The notes below the pieces were generated by a model, which did not search any database, was not told the origin of the DNA, and saw nothing but the letters and a program-made list of their open reading frames with translations. A stretch of 32,802 nucleotides of DNA, taken from contig JAPPNN010000071.1 in the NCBI GenBank assembly GCA_028873815.1, positions 1 to 32,802 on the forward strand, given 5' to 3'. Made by a program: the position numbers and the translations under genes. Shown here piece after piece: positions 17,854 through 25,470 of this stretch (within the stretch, counting starts at the first letter, position 1; every line of letters starts with the position of its first letter). This DNA comes from Gemmatimonadota bacterium. Lineage in GTDB: Bacteria; Gemmatimonadota; Gemmatimonadetes; Longimicrobiales; Gaopeijiaceae.

Positions 17854-17896
17854 CCCCACATCTCTCCGTCTGGTCGCGCCACCGGTTCGTCGGCGA

Positions 17897-18892
17897 CTAC
17901 CAGCGCATGAGCATGGCGCCCCACGTGAGGCCGGCGCCAAATGCCGTCATGAGGATGTTCGACCCGGGCCCGATCAGGCCCTGCTCGGCGGCCTCGTCAA
18001 GCCCGACGGGGATCGTCGCCGAGGAGATGTTGCCGTATCGATCGAGGTTCACGAAGACCTTGTCCATACCGATCCCGGCATGTCGGGCGGTCGCCTCGAT
18101 GATTCTGGCGTTGGCCTGATGCGGCACCATCAGGTCCACGTCGGACGCCGTCAGTCCGGCTTCCTCGATGACGCGTCGCCCCGCGTGCGCCATGGACCTC
18201 ACCGCCGACTTGAAGACCTCACGGCCCGACATGTGGAGCATGTGCTCCTTCCTGCGCAGGGAGTCCTCGTCGAGAGGCATCACGGCGCCGCCCGCGCGTC
18301 GCTGCAAGAGCGGCACGAGGTCTCCGTCGGAGCGATGGAAGCTCGACATGATCCCCTCTCCGTTCACCGATGGCTGCACCACGGCGGCGCCGGCGCCGTC
18401 GCCGAAGAGGATGCACGTCGCCCGGTCCTCCCAGTCGACAATCGTCGACATCTTCTCGGTCGACACCACGAGGATGTTCTCGCCGCGTCCGGCAGCCACG
18501 TATCCCTCGGCTACCGAAACGGCGTAGAGGAACCCGGTGCACGCGGCCTGAAGGTCGAACGCCAGGCAACTGCGCGCGGCCCCGATACGTGCCTGGATCT
18601 CGCAGGCCGTCGACGGGAGCAGGTGGTCGGGGGTTGCCGTCGTGACCACGAGCATGTCGATGTCGGCGGCCGACAGCCCCGCCTTTTGCAGGGCGCCGCA
18701 TGCGGCACGCGCTCCCATGTCCGCCGCCGAGACGTCGTCGGGAGCGATGCGCCGCTCGCGAATGCCCGTGCGCTCGCGGATCCAGGTGTCGCTGGTGTCC
18801 ACGAGGGCCTCCAGGTCGGCATTCGTCATGACCCGGTCGGGCAGATAGCGCGCGGTCGCGGATATCCGTGCCACTGGTGCTGGGCCGTCCAT
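17897..18892 (-). CDS. fabH: 3-oxoacyl-ACP synthase III
   Basis: FabH starts fatty-acid synthesis by condensing an acyl-CoA primer with malonyl-ACP. The 331-residue protein has the complete triad Cys118 (DLQAACTGFLYA), His258 (VPHQANARI) and Asn288 (RYGNISSA). The start ATG has GGGAAGG about 7 bp upstream. It follows plsX by 12 bp. Primer preference (straight or branched) cannot be told from the sequence. Confidence 0.97.
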   Translation of the reverse strand: MDGPAPVARISATARYLPDRVMTNADLEALVDTSDTWIRERTGIRERRIAPDDVSAADMGARAACGALQKAGLSAADIDMLVVTTATPDHLLPSTACEIQARIGAARSCLAFDLQAACTGFLYAVSVAEGYVAAGRGENILVVSTEKMSTIVDWEDRATCILFGDGAGAAVVQPSVNGEGIMSSFHRSDGDLVPLLQRRAGGAVMPLDEDSLRRKEHMLHMSGREVFKSAVRSMAHAGRRVIEEAGLTASDVDLMVPHQANARIIEATARHAGIGMDKVFVNLDRYGNISSATIPVGLDEAAEQGLIGPGSNILMTAFGAGLTWGAMLMRW

Positions 18893-18904
18893 GAAACGCC
18901 TTCC

Positions 18905-19870
18905 CTATCTGAATGCCGGATCACGGGCAATATGGGCAACCATGCCGCTGCGCACACTACGCGCGGCCACGCCTATCCCCGCTGAGATCGCCTTGGGCGA
19001 CGATCCCCCGTGACAGATCACGCTGACTCCGTTCACCCCGAGCAGAGGCGCCCCGCCGTACTCGGCGTAGTCGAAGACACGAAACGCGTCCTCAAGCTCG
19101 CGGTCAAGACCCACCGGATTCAGGCGGGTCCCGAGTTCGCGGGCGAGAAACTGTGCAAGCGACTCGTAGAACTTCAGCATGATGTTGCCGACGAGGCCGT
19201 CGCAGACAAGGACGTCGCACGCGTGGTGCACGATGTCACGGCCCTCGACGTTTCCGATGAAGTTGAGATCGCTCGCGGCAAGGGCGCGATATGTCTCCTG
19301 CAGTACCTCGGTTCCCTTCGCGGCCTCGGACCCCACGTTCAGGAGTCCGACCCTGGGTTCGCGCACGCCCTGGATGTCCTGCATGTATATGGTCCCCAGA
19401 CGCGCGAACTGCACCAGGTGCTGAGATTTGCAGTCCAGGTTCGCACCCGCGTCGGCGACCAGCGTGGGCCCGCTGCCGGTCGGAAAAATCGTGCCGAGCG
19501 CCGGCCGGTCCACACCTCGCAAACGCCCAAGCGTGAGCAGAGACGCCGCCATCACCGCTCCCGTCGACCCGGCGGACACAAACGCGCTCGCGTTCCCGGC
19601 CCGCTGCATGTCGAGGCCGACACGGATTGACGAATTCGGGCTGCGGCGCACCGCCGAAACCGGGGGTTCGGCTCCATCGACGCGCTGCGGAGCGTGGACG
19701 ATGCGGATCCTGTCACCTGCGCCGGATTCCTCCACCTGCGGCGCCAACAGGTCCTGGTCCCCCGTGAGGATCACATGAAGATCGGGATCCGATTCAAGGG
19801 CCAACAGGGCTCCGTCCAGCTCGGATAAAGGGGCGTTGTCGGTCCCCATCGCGTCGAGGACGATACGCAT
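18905..19870 (-). CDS. plsX: Phosphate acyltransferase PlsX
   Basis: PlsX makes acyl-phosphate from acyl-ACP, feeding phospholipid synthesis through PlsY. The 321-residue protein has the standard opening IVLDAMGTDNAP, then SAGSTGAVMAASLLTLGR, DAGANLDCKSQHLVQFA, LLNVGSEAAKGTE, NFIGNVEGRDI and CDGLVGNIMLKFYE. The ATG at 19870 begins directly at this motif; the upstream open extension overlaps rpmF and is not expected. It sits 37 bp after rpmF in the conserved yceD-rpmF-plsX-fab order. Confidence 0.97.
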   Translation of the reverse strand: MRIVLDAMGTDNAPLSELDGALLALESDPDLHVILTGDQDLLAPQVEESGAGDRIRIVHAPQRVDGAEPPVSAVRRSPNSSIRVGLDMQRAGNASAFVSAGSTGAVMAASLLTLGRLRGVDRPALGTIFPTGSGPTLVADAGANLDCKSQHLVQFARLGTIYMQDIQGVREPRVGLLNVGSEAAKGTEVLQETYRALAASDLNFIGNVEGRDIVHHACDVLVCDGLVGNIMLKFYESLAQFLARELGTRLNPVGLDRELEDAFRVFDYAEYGGAPLLGVNGVSVICHGGSSPKAISAGIGVAARSVRSGMVAHIARDPAFR

Positions 19871-19907
19871 CGGAGTTGACTCAGGGTAACAACGAAGTAG
19901 CGGGAGC

Positions 19908-20090
19908 CTACTCGGGTTCCACCTCGTAGATGAGCTTGTTCCTGTACATCCCCGACGTGGGGCATACACGGTGGCGCAACTGCGGATCACCGGTCCTTGA
20001 ACAGGTGGCAAGCGTCGCTTCCGCGGCCTTGTGGTGCGTGCGGCGTTTCCGTTTCCGCTGCTTGGACACTCGTTTTTTCGGTACGGCCAT
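19908..20090 (-). CDS. rpmF: 50S ribosomal protein L32 with a half-lost zinc site
   Basis: This 60-residue basic protein opens MAVPKKRVSKQRKRKRRTHH, the L32 signature. In the zinc-binding form, two CxxC pairs follow. Here each pair keeps only its first cysteine: Cys30 (CSRT) and Cys43 (CPTS), with Thr33 and Ser46 at the second positions. Two cysteines cannot form the usual four-ligand zinc ribbon, so it resembles a degenerating or zinc-independent form. AGGA lies upstream of the ATG and yceD ends 12 bp before it. Confidence 0.96.
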   Translation of the reverse strand: MAVPKKRVSKQRKRKRRTHHKAAEATLATCSRTGDPQLRHRVCPTSGMYRNKLIYEVEPE

Positions 20091-20102
20091 TGAACAGTCT
20101 TC

Positions 20103-20615
20103 CTAGTCGGTTTGCAGGGCTTTCAAAGCGGACCACCTGGGATCGGGCTGGTCCTCCGGTCGTTCCGGCACCCGTCCGAATCGCTCCGCCGCGTGGCCGC
20201 AACGATCGCAGCGACCGTTGGTTTCCGCCGGGATGAAGTACCTTGGGATCTCCAATACCACTTCTTCGCGAATCGCCTCCTCGAGGTCCAGCATCGTGTC
20301 GTGGCAGCCGATCGTCCGCACGTCCGCGTCCGAGGCCTCCCACCCTCCCCCAGGCGCAAACACCAGGTTCAACGGCCCCTCGAAGCTGACCGGCACGACC
20401 TCCAGGCACCGGCCGCAATCGTACTCGACCGGAGCCTTCCAGGTCCCTCGTACGATCACCTCGCCTCCGGCCGCCATGGCCACGGCGCCGGCAACCTCGA
20501 CCGCGCTCGAAAACCGCAGTTCCGAGCCGCCCCAAATCTCCGCATCGGGTGCGATGGCCGCCTGCACGGTGGTCTCGCGACCAGGCCGCAGACGTGACAA
20601 ATCGATCTGCAACAT
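20103..20615 (-). CDS. yceD: YceD/DUF177-family protein
   Basis: YceD proteins are small, usually paired with rpmF, and have been linked to 23S rRNA accumulation in bacteria and plastids. The 170-residue protein has two CxxC knuckles, Cys67/Cys70 (YDCGRCLE) and Cys136/Cys139 (GRCDRCG), consistent with one metal site, and the acidic DLEEAIREEVVLEIP block typical of the family. It is the first gene of the fab operon. A strong promoter ends about 9 bases before the ATG and no ribosome-binding site is visible, so its mRNA is probably leaderless or nearly so. Confidence 0.9.
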   Translation of the reverse strand: MLQIDLSRLRPGRETTVQAAIAPDAEIWGGSELRFSSAVEVAGAVAMAAGGEVIVRGTWKAPVEYDCGRCLEVVPVSFEGPLNLVFAPGGGWEASDADVRTIGCHDTMLDLEEAIREEVVLEIPRYFIPAETNGRCDRCGHAAERFGRVPERPEDQPDPRWSALKALQTD

Positions 20616-20623
20616 AGACTTAA

Positions 20624-20653
20624 AAGATACGACAGCTGAACGAGCGATGTCAA
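20624..20653 (-). promoter_or_regulatory. Promoter of the yceD-rpmF-plsX-fab operon
   Basis: On the minus strand a perfect TTGACA (20648-20653) and TATCTT (20624-20629) are 18 bp apart. The predicted transcription start near 20617 is about two bases from the yceD ATG at 20615. It is the best -35 match in the window and the only plausible promoter for this 8-kb operon. Confidence 0.72.
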
Positions 20654-20689
20654 TGACGGTGGGATTCCGACCACCTCCGGCGATATCGC

Positions 20690-21106
20690 CTACCCGATCC
20701 GCTCCGATTCCGAAAAGAAGAAGGCGATTTCACGCCGGGCGTTTTCGGCAGAATCCGAACCGTGCACCGCGTTTCTCTCCTTGGACTCGGCGTATAGTTG
20801 GCGGACCGTGCCGGGCGCGGCCTCGGCCGGATCCGTGGCGCCGATCGCGTCGCGGTACCGGCGGATCGCCGATTCCGCTTCCAGCACCATCGGGATGCAA
20901 GGCCCCGAGGTCATGAAGGCGACCAGCGATTGGTAGAACGGGCGTTCGCGGTGCACATCGTAGAAGGCGCGGGCCTGGGCCTCGGTCAGGGTCACCATGC
21001 GCAGCGCCCTGATCACGAAGCCGGCCGCCTCGATATGAGCGATGATCCTGCCCGCATCGCCGTTCCCGGTCGCGTCGGGCTTGATGATGGCGAGAGTCTG
21101 GTTCAT
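20690..21106 (-). CDS. ndk: Nucleoside diphosphate kinase
   Basis: Ndk transfers the gamma-phosphate between nucleoside triphosphates and diphosphates. The 138-residue protein is the normal length, with LAIIKPDAT at the N-terminus, the active-site His115 in NAVHGSDSAENA and a REIAFFF end. The loop before residue 100 (ATDPAEAAPGTVR) is the standard form. The ATG at 21106 is the family start. It lies 71 bp downstream of the CBS protein; no clear promoter was seen in that gap. Proximity to sucCD is sensible, since succinyl-CoA synthetase makes NTP by substrate-level phosphorylation. Confidence 0.97.
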   Translation of the reverse strand: MNQTLAIIKPDATGNGDAGRIIAHIEAAGFVIRALRMVTLTEAQARAFYDVHRERPFYQSLVAFMTSGPCIPMVLEAESAIRRYRDAIGATDPAEAAPGTVRQLYAESKERNAVHGSDSAENARREIAFFFSESERIG

Positions 21107-21177
21107 GGATTGTTCACTGGCAACAAGGTCGGTTCGTGACGGAAAGCAATGAACGGAATCAGGAATCGCGCCGGGCG

Positions 21178-22044
21178 TCAACCCGCGCGTGGACGCCGCG
21201 GCGGGAGGATCGTATCCGCGAATGCGCGCATGACCGTGTCCCGTTCCAGGAATCCGACGAGTTCGGCGTCGCGCACCACCGGAAGCCTGGAGACTCCTCG
21301 GGCAATCATCGAACGGCCCGCCTCGACCAGGAGCTCGTCCTCGGACACGCAGAGCACGGCCCGTGTCATCACGTCGCGCGCGGCAACCGGCTGCCGCGCC
21401 CGCGTGCCGAGCATCTCCTTGCTGGGCAGCATGTGCGGCAGAATGTCGCTCACCGTGATCACCCCGAGTATCTCGTGATTCGCTCCCACCACCGGCACCG
21501 TGGACAGGTCACGGCGCACGAGAAGGTGCTGAACCTCGCGCAGCGGCGTGTCCGGATAGATGCGGTAGGTGAGCGGCGTGACCACTTTCTCCACACGGAC
21601 ATCGATATCTATTCTCTTGTTTACCAACGACTTGGATGTCAATATCGCATGTATGTCATCAACAGTGCCGACCGCGATGATGGCGTCGGTTAGACTGGTC
21701 AGGATCGGGAGCAGGAAGAGGTTCAGCGACGGCCTCGGCAGACCCCACACCACCCACGCCGCCCTTGAGAACGGCCGTCCTTCGGTCCGTTCGGAGAGCC
21801 ACAGAACAACCCCGGGCGATTCCTCGCCCCGGCTCAGATTGAGCACATCCACGTTGGAGGCAAGGGACATCGGTTCGGGACTGCCGCCGGCACGCTCCAC
21901 ACGGCCGCAAACCTCACGCACGACGTGACCCTCGGAAAGATCGCTCACACCGCGACAGAGCGAATCCCACGCGTCCTCTCCGGAGCCGGGCATAACCGCG
22001 GGCTCGCACAGGAGTTGGCCGAATCCCAATGAGCGGACGTCCAC
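21178..22044 (-). CDS. Protein with a degenerate EIIA-like N-terminus and two CBS domains
   Basis: The 288-residue protein has two clear CBS domains: about 150-205 (RIYPDTPLREVQHLLVRRDL, VPVVGANHEILGVITVSDI) and 222-277 (DVMTRAVLCV, RLPVVRDAELVGFLERD). CBS pairs usually bind adenine nucleotides. The first 140 residues resemble a PTS EIIA (mannitol/fructose/Ntr type) fold in pattern: helices, VVLWLSERTEGRPF, a run like LNLFLLPILTSLTDAIIAV, and a DDIHAIL tail. The usual phosphorylated His is not present where the AIPHA motif should be (about residues 58-68), so it would be inactive as a phosphocarrier. The EIIA link is tentative. The GTG start is 7 bp after sucD. An energy-sensing role is an inference from the CBS domains and the neighbours. 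Confidence 0.82.
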   Translation of the reverse strand: MDVRSLGFGQLLCEPAVMPGSGEDAWDSLCRGVSDLSEGHVVREVCGRVERAGGSPEPMSLASNVDVLNLSRGEESPGVVLWLSERTEGRPFSRAAWVVWGLPRPSLNLFLLPILTSLTDAIIAVGTVDDIHAILTSKSLVNKRIDIDVRVEKVVTPLTYRIYPDTPLREVQHLLVRRDLSTVPVVGANHEILGVITVSDILPHMLPSKEMLGTRARQPVAARDVMTRAVLCVSEDELLVEAGRSMIARGVSRLPVVRDAELVGFLERDTVMRAFADTILPPRRPRAG

Positions 22045-22051
22045 CAGGGCC

Positions 22052-22936
22052 CTACCGCAACGACTCGGCTACGAGTCCGGCGATTTCCACCGGGCGCCTG
22101 GCGACCCGGATTCCGTTCTCTTCGAAGGCCCTCGTCTTCTCCGCGGCGGTCCCGGCCGATCCGCTGATGATTGCGCCGGCGTGGCCCATGCGCTTGCCCG
22201 GAGGCGCGGTCCGGCCCGCGATGAAGCCGACGACGGGCACGTTGAGATTGGCGCTCGCCCACGCGGCGGCCTCCTGCTCCGCGGTCCCGCCGATTTCGCC
22301 GATCATCACCACGGCTTCGGTGTCCGGGTCTTCGGCGAAGGCCGCGAGGCAATCGACAAAGCTCGTCCCGATCAGGGGATCGCCCCCGATGCCCACGCAC
22401 GTCGTCTGTCCGAGCCCGCCGCGGGTCAGGTGGTACACGGCCTCGTAGGTGAGCGTCCCCGACCGCGAAATGAGTCCCACGGGTCCGGGGGTGACCATCC
22501 TTCCCGGTATGATCCCCATGGTGGTCTTGCCGGGGCAGATGATTCCCGGGCAGTTGGGACCGAGCACGCGGCTCCCTCGGTCTCGCGCCAGCGCGTGAGC
22601 CCGGACCATGTCGAGCACGGGTATGCCCTCGGTCACGCATACGATGAACCCGACGCCCGCGTCGGCGGCCTCCATGATCGCGCTCGCGGCGAACGCGGGA
22701 GGGACGTAGACCACGGATGCGTCGGCCCCGGTCTCCGCTACCGCCTCGGCGACCGTGTCGTAAACCGGAACCGCGGCGCTGCCGGGCCCTTCGAAATCGC
22801 GCCCCCCCTTGCCCGGGGTCACCCCCGCGACGACCCGCGTTCCGTACGCCATCATCTCGCGGGTGTGAAAGGAACCGTCCCGGCCGGTAATCCCCTGAAC
22901 CACGACCCGGTTGGTCCCGTCAACAAAGATCGACAT
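22052..22936 (-). CDS. sucD: Succinyl-CoA synthetase alpha subunit
   Basis: SucD carries the phosphorylated histidine in the TCA-cycle enzyme that converts succinyl-CoA to succinate while making ATP or GTP. The 294-residue protein has the CoA-binding [12 protein letters not shown] opening, [32 protein letters not shown] and the phosphohistidine His252 in [16 protein letters not shown] lies just upstream of the ATG. It is 56 bp downstream of sucC. Confidence 0.98.
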   Translation of the reverse strand: MSIFVDGTNRVVVQGITGRDGSFHTREMMAYGTRVVAGVTPGKGGRDFEGPGSAAVPVYDTVAEAVAETGADASVVYVPPAFAASAIMEAADAGVGFIVCVTEGIPVLDMVRAHALARDRGSRVLGPNCPGIICPGKTTMGIIPGRMVTPGPVGLISRSGTLTYEAVYHLTRGGLGQTTCVGIGGDPLIGTSFVDCLAAFAEDPDTEAVVMIGEIGGTAEQEAAAWASANLNVPVVGFIAGRTAPPGKRMGHAGAIISGSAGTAAEKTRAFEENGIRVARRPVEIAGLVAESLR

Positions 22937-22992
22937 GGATCTCCCTCAGCTTGTGGCGCGACGCATCCGGGGCGCCGCATCCGCGTTTCGAG

Positions 22993-24123
22993 TCATCGGG
23001 CGAGGCGAACCGCTTGCTCCACCACCTCGTCCATCGTGGCGACGGCGGCCAGGCCCGCTTCGGCGAGAATCTCCCGGGCCAGTTCCTCGTTGGTTCCGGT
23101 CAGCCGGATCACCAGCGGCACGTCGATCCCGATCCGGTTCACGGCCGCCACGATTCCGCGCGCGACGTCGTCGCACCGGGTGATGCCGCCGAAGATGTTG
23201 AATAGTATGACCTTCACCTCGGGGTCGGAGGTGATGATCTCGAGCGCCGCGACCACCTTGTCCGGACTCGACGAGCCCCCGATGTCGAGGAAGTTGGCCG
23301 GTTCGCCCCCGTAGTACTTCACCAGATCCATCGTGGCCATCGCCAGGCCGGCGCCGTTCACGCAACAGCCCACATTGCCGTCGAGCTTGACGAAGGAGAG
23401 GCCGGCGTCGCGCGCCCGCGTGTCGGCGGAATCCTCGGAGGCCGTGTCCCTCAGGGCCGCCACGGCGGGGCGTCGGAAGAGTTCGTTGTCGTCGATGCTC
23501 ATCTTGGCGTCGATCGCCACCACCCGGCCCCCGGCGGTCGAGATGAGCGGGTTGATCTCGGCCATGGAAGCCCCATTGCCCTCGAACACGTCGTAGAGCT
23601 GCGCGACGATGCGCGCCGCCTGGCGGACCAGGCCGGGATCGTCGTAGAGCCTGGCCGCCAGCCCGTAGGCCTGGTGGGGAAGCAGCCCGTAGCGGGGGTC
23701 GACCCGCACCCTGTGGATCGCCTCCGGGTTGGTGGCTGCCACCTCCTCGATGTCAACGCCGCCCTCCGCCGAGACCATGAACACCGGGCACTGTCCCTCG
23801 CGGTCCACCAGGACCCCGACATACGCTTCGGTGGCGATATCCTCGATCGGGCACACCAGGACCTCTCCGACCACAAGCCCGTTAATCTCCATCCCCAGGA
23901 TGGCGGAAGCGTGATCGGCGGCCTCCTCGGGGCTGCGGGCAAGCTTGACGCCTCCCGCCTTCCCTCTGCCGCCGGAGTGGACCTGCGCCTTGATCACGGC
24001 GTTGCCGCCGAATCGTTCGGCCAGCGCACGGGCCTGTTCGGGGTCGCCCGCGACTTCCCCCGGGTTGACGGCCATTCCCGCTTCGCGGAACAGCTCCTTG
24101 GCCTGGTATTCGTGAAGGTTCAT
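22993..24123 (-). CDS. sucC: Succinyl-CoA synthetase beta subunit
   Basis: The beta subunit binds the nucleotide and succinate. The 376-residue protein opens MNLHEYQAKELF, the family start, then has KAQVHSGGRGKAGGVK in the ATP-grasp domain, EINPLI with the metal-binding acidic residues, KLDGNVGCCVNGAGLAMATMD, FLDIGGSS and FNIFGGITRCDDVA in the ligase domain. It is slightly shorter than the E. coli protein (388). The ATG at 24123 is chosen because the upstream extension is unlike the family. A long leader of about 88 bases separates it from a candidate promoter and contains a strong palindrome. Confidence 0.98.
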   Translation of the reverse strand: MNLHEYQAKELFREAGMAVNPGEVAGDPEQARALAERFGGNAVIKAQVHSGGRGKAGGVKLARSPEEAADHASAILGMEINGLVVGEVLVCPIEDIATEAYVGVLVDREGQCPVFMVSAEGGVDIEEVAATNPEAIHRVRVDPRYGLLPHQAYGLAARLYDDPGLVRQAARIVAQLYDVFEGNGASMAEINPLISTAGGRVVAIDAKMSIDDNELFRRPAVAALRDTASEDSADTRARDAGLSFVKLDGNVGCCVNGAGLAMATMDLVKYYGGEPANFLDIGGSSSPDKVVAALEIITSDPEVKVILFNIFGGITRCDDVARGIVAAVNRIGIDVPLVIRLTGTNEELAREILAEAGLAAVATMDEVVEQAVRLAR

Positions 24124-24153
24124 CGTCTCGAGGGGGAGTAGGGTGCGTGGAGG

Positions 24154-24169
24154 GCCGGCCGCGGCCGGC
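24154..24169. repeat. 16-bp perfect palindrome in the sucC leader
   Basis: GCCGGCCGCGGCCGGC reads the same on both strands. It lies about 30 bp upstream of the sucC ATG and downstream of the predicted promoter. It could be a regulator site or a leader hairpin. In very GC-rich DNA such palindromes also arise by chance. Confidence 0.4.
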
Positions 24170-24217
24170 GGCGTGGATGCCCGGGGAAACGGGTGCCGTT
24201 CGCCGTCGACCGCTAGC

Positions 24218-24245
24218 AAGTTATCCCGAAACACGTCCGCATCAA
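24218..24245 (-). promoter_or_regulatory. Candidate promoter of sucC-sucD
   Basis: On the minus strand TTGATG (24240-24245) and TAACTT (24218-24223) are 16 bp apart, giving a start near 24211 and a leader of about 88 bases. The -10 has the TAxCTT form seen at two or three other sites in this window. Match to consensus is moderate. Confidence 0.45.
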
Positions 24246-24292
24246 GCACTCACGCAAGTGCCGCTGCGTCGCCATATTACGGCAAGTCCCCC

Positions 24293-24299
24293 GGAGGAG
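24293..24299 (+). promoter_or_regulatory. Strong ribosome-binding site that fixes the iscS TTG start
   Basis: GGAGGAG lies 7 bp before TTG at 24307. It is one of the best Shine-Dalgarno matches in the window and decides a non-ATG start. No convincing promoter for iscS was seen in the 183-bp divergent gap. Confidence 0.7.
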
Positions 24300-24306
24300 C
24301 AGCCCG

Positions 24307-25470
24307 TTGCAGGGAATCGCAGAACCCATCTACCTCGACCACGCCGCCACGACGCCGGTCCGCGCGGAAGTGATCGCCGCGATGTCTCGGTGCCACGCGG
24401 AGGACTTCGGGAACCCGTCGAGCGGCCACTCCTGGGGCCGCAGGGCCAGGCGCCGCCTGGAACGGGCAAGGGCTTCGGCGGCCACGGCGCTGGGCATCCC
24501 GGCGGCCCACGTCTTCTTTACCCGCGGGGGGACCGAATCGGACAACCTGGCGGTGCTGGGCCGAGCGCGGCATGCGATCGCCCGGGGCACCGGCGCGCCG
24601 CTTGTGGTCACCTCCTCGATCGAACACCCCGCCGTGTTCGAAGCTGCCGAGCAGGCCGCGGGGGAAGGTGCCCGGCATGCGGTGATCGGATTCAGCAACG
24701 GAGTCCTCGACCTGGATGCGCTGAAGGCGGCCGCGCGCGAGCGGCCGGCGGTGGTGTCGTGCATGTGGGTGAACAACGAGGTCGGACTGGAGCTCCCGAT
24801 GGCGGACATCTCGGAGGTCTGCCGGGACCATGACGTGGTGCTGCACAGCGACGCGGTCCAGGCGGTCGGAAAGGTCCCCTTGGCGCTGCGGGACAACCCC
24901 GTCGATCTGCTCACGGTTACCGGGCACAAGATCCACGGACCCACGGGGACCGGTGCCCTGATCGCGACGGATCCGGGCGGTCTGCAGCCGCTGCACTTCG
25001 GCGGCGGGCAGGAGCGGGGCGTGCGGCCCGGCACGGAGGATGTCGCGGGAGCCGTCGGTCTCGCCGAGGCGTTGCGCCTGGCCGTGGAGGAGGTCGAGGC
25101 CGAGTCCACGCGGTTGCGGGCCATCCGGGACACGGTGCAAGCCCGACTGGCGGCGCGCGTCCCGGATCTGCGGATCAACGGGGAGGGCCTTCCGCGGGCG
25201 CCCCACATCCTCTCGCTGGGCATTCCCGGGGCGGACTCGGACACGCTGCTGGCGGCGCTGGACGCCCAGGGAATCGCGGCGTCCGGTGGGTCCGCGTGCG
25301 CCAGCGGTTCTTCCGCCCCCAGCCGCACGCTCGCCACCCTCTACCCGGGCGAAACGGCGGCAACCCTCCGATTGAGTTTCGGCCACCTCAACCGGGCACG
25401 GCAGGTGGATCGGATCGTGGACTCGGTCGCCACCGCGATCGAACGCACACGCGAGTTTGCCCGACAATGA
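24307..25470 (+). CDS. iscS: Cysteine desulfurase
   Basis: This PLP enzyme moves sulfur from cysteine to an enzyme-bound persulfide. The 387-residue protein has IYLDHAATTPVR near the start, the GGTESDN segment, SIEHPAV, HSDAVQAVGKV, PLP lysine Lys208 in VTGHKIHGPTGTGAL, GGGQERGVRPGTED, and catalytic Cys331 in SGGSACASGSSAPS, as in the IscS/NifS group I enzymes. TTG is the start, backed by GGAGGAG 7 bp upstream. The end overlaps mnmA as ATGA, so sulfur supply is coupled to tRNA 2-thiolation. No iscU or other Fe-S cluster genes are here, so the main role may be tRNA modification; that is an inference. Confidence 0.96.
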   Translation: MQGIAEPIYLDHAATTPVRAEVIAAMSRCHAEDFGNPSSGHSWGRRARRRLERARASAATALGIPAAHVFFTRGGTESDNLAVLGRARHAIARGTGAPLVVTSSIEHPAVFEAAEQAAGEGARHAVIGFSNGVLDLDALKAAARERPAVVSCMWVNNEVGLELPMADISEVCRDHDVVLHSDAVQAVGKVPLALRDNPVDLLTVTGHKIHGPTGTGALIATDPGGLQPLHFGGGQERGVRPGTEDVAGAVGLAEALRLAVEEVEAESTRLRAIRDTVQARLAARVPDLRINGEGLPRAPHILSLGIPGADSDTLLAALDAQGIAASGGSACASGSSAPSRTLATLYPGETAATLRLSFGHLNRARQVDRIVDSVATAIERTREFARQ

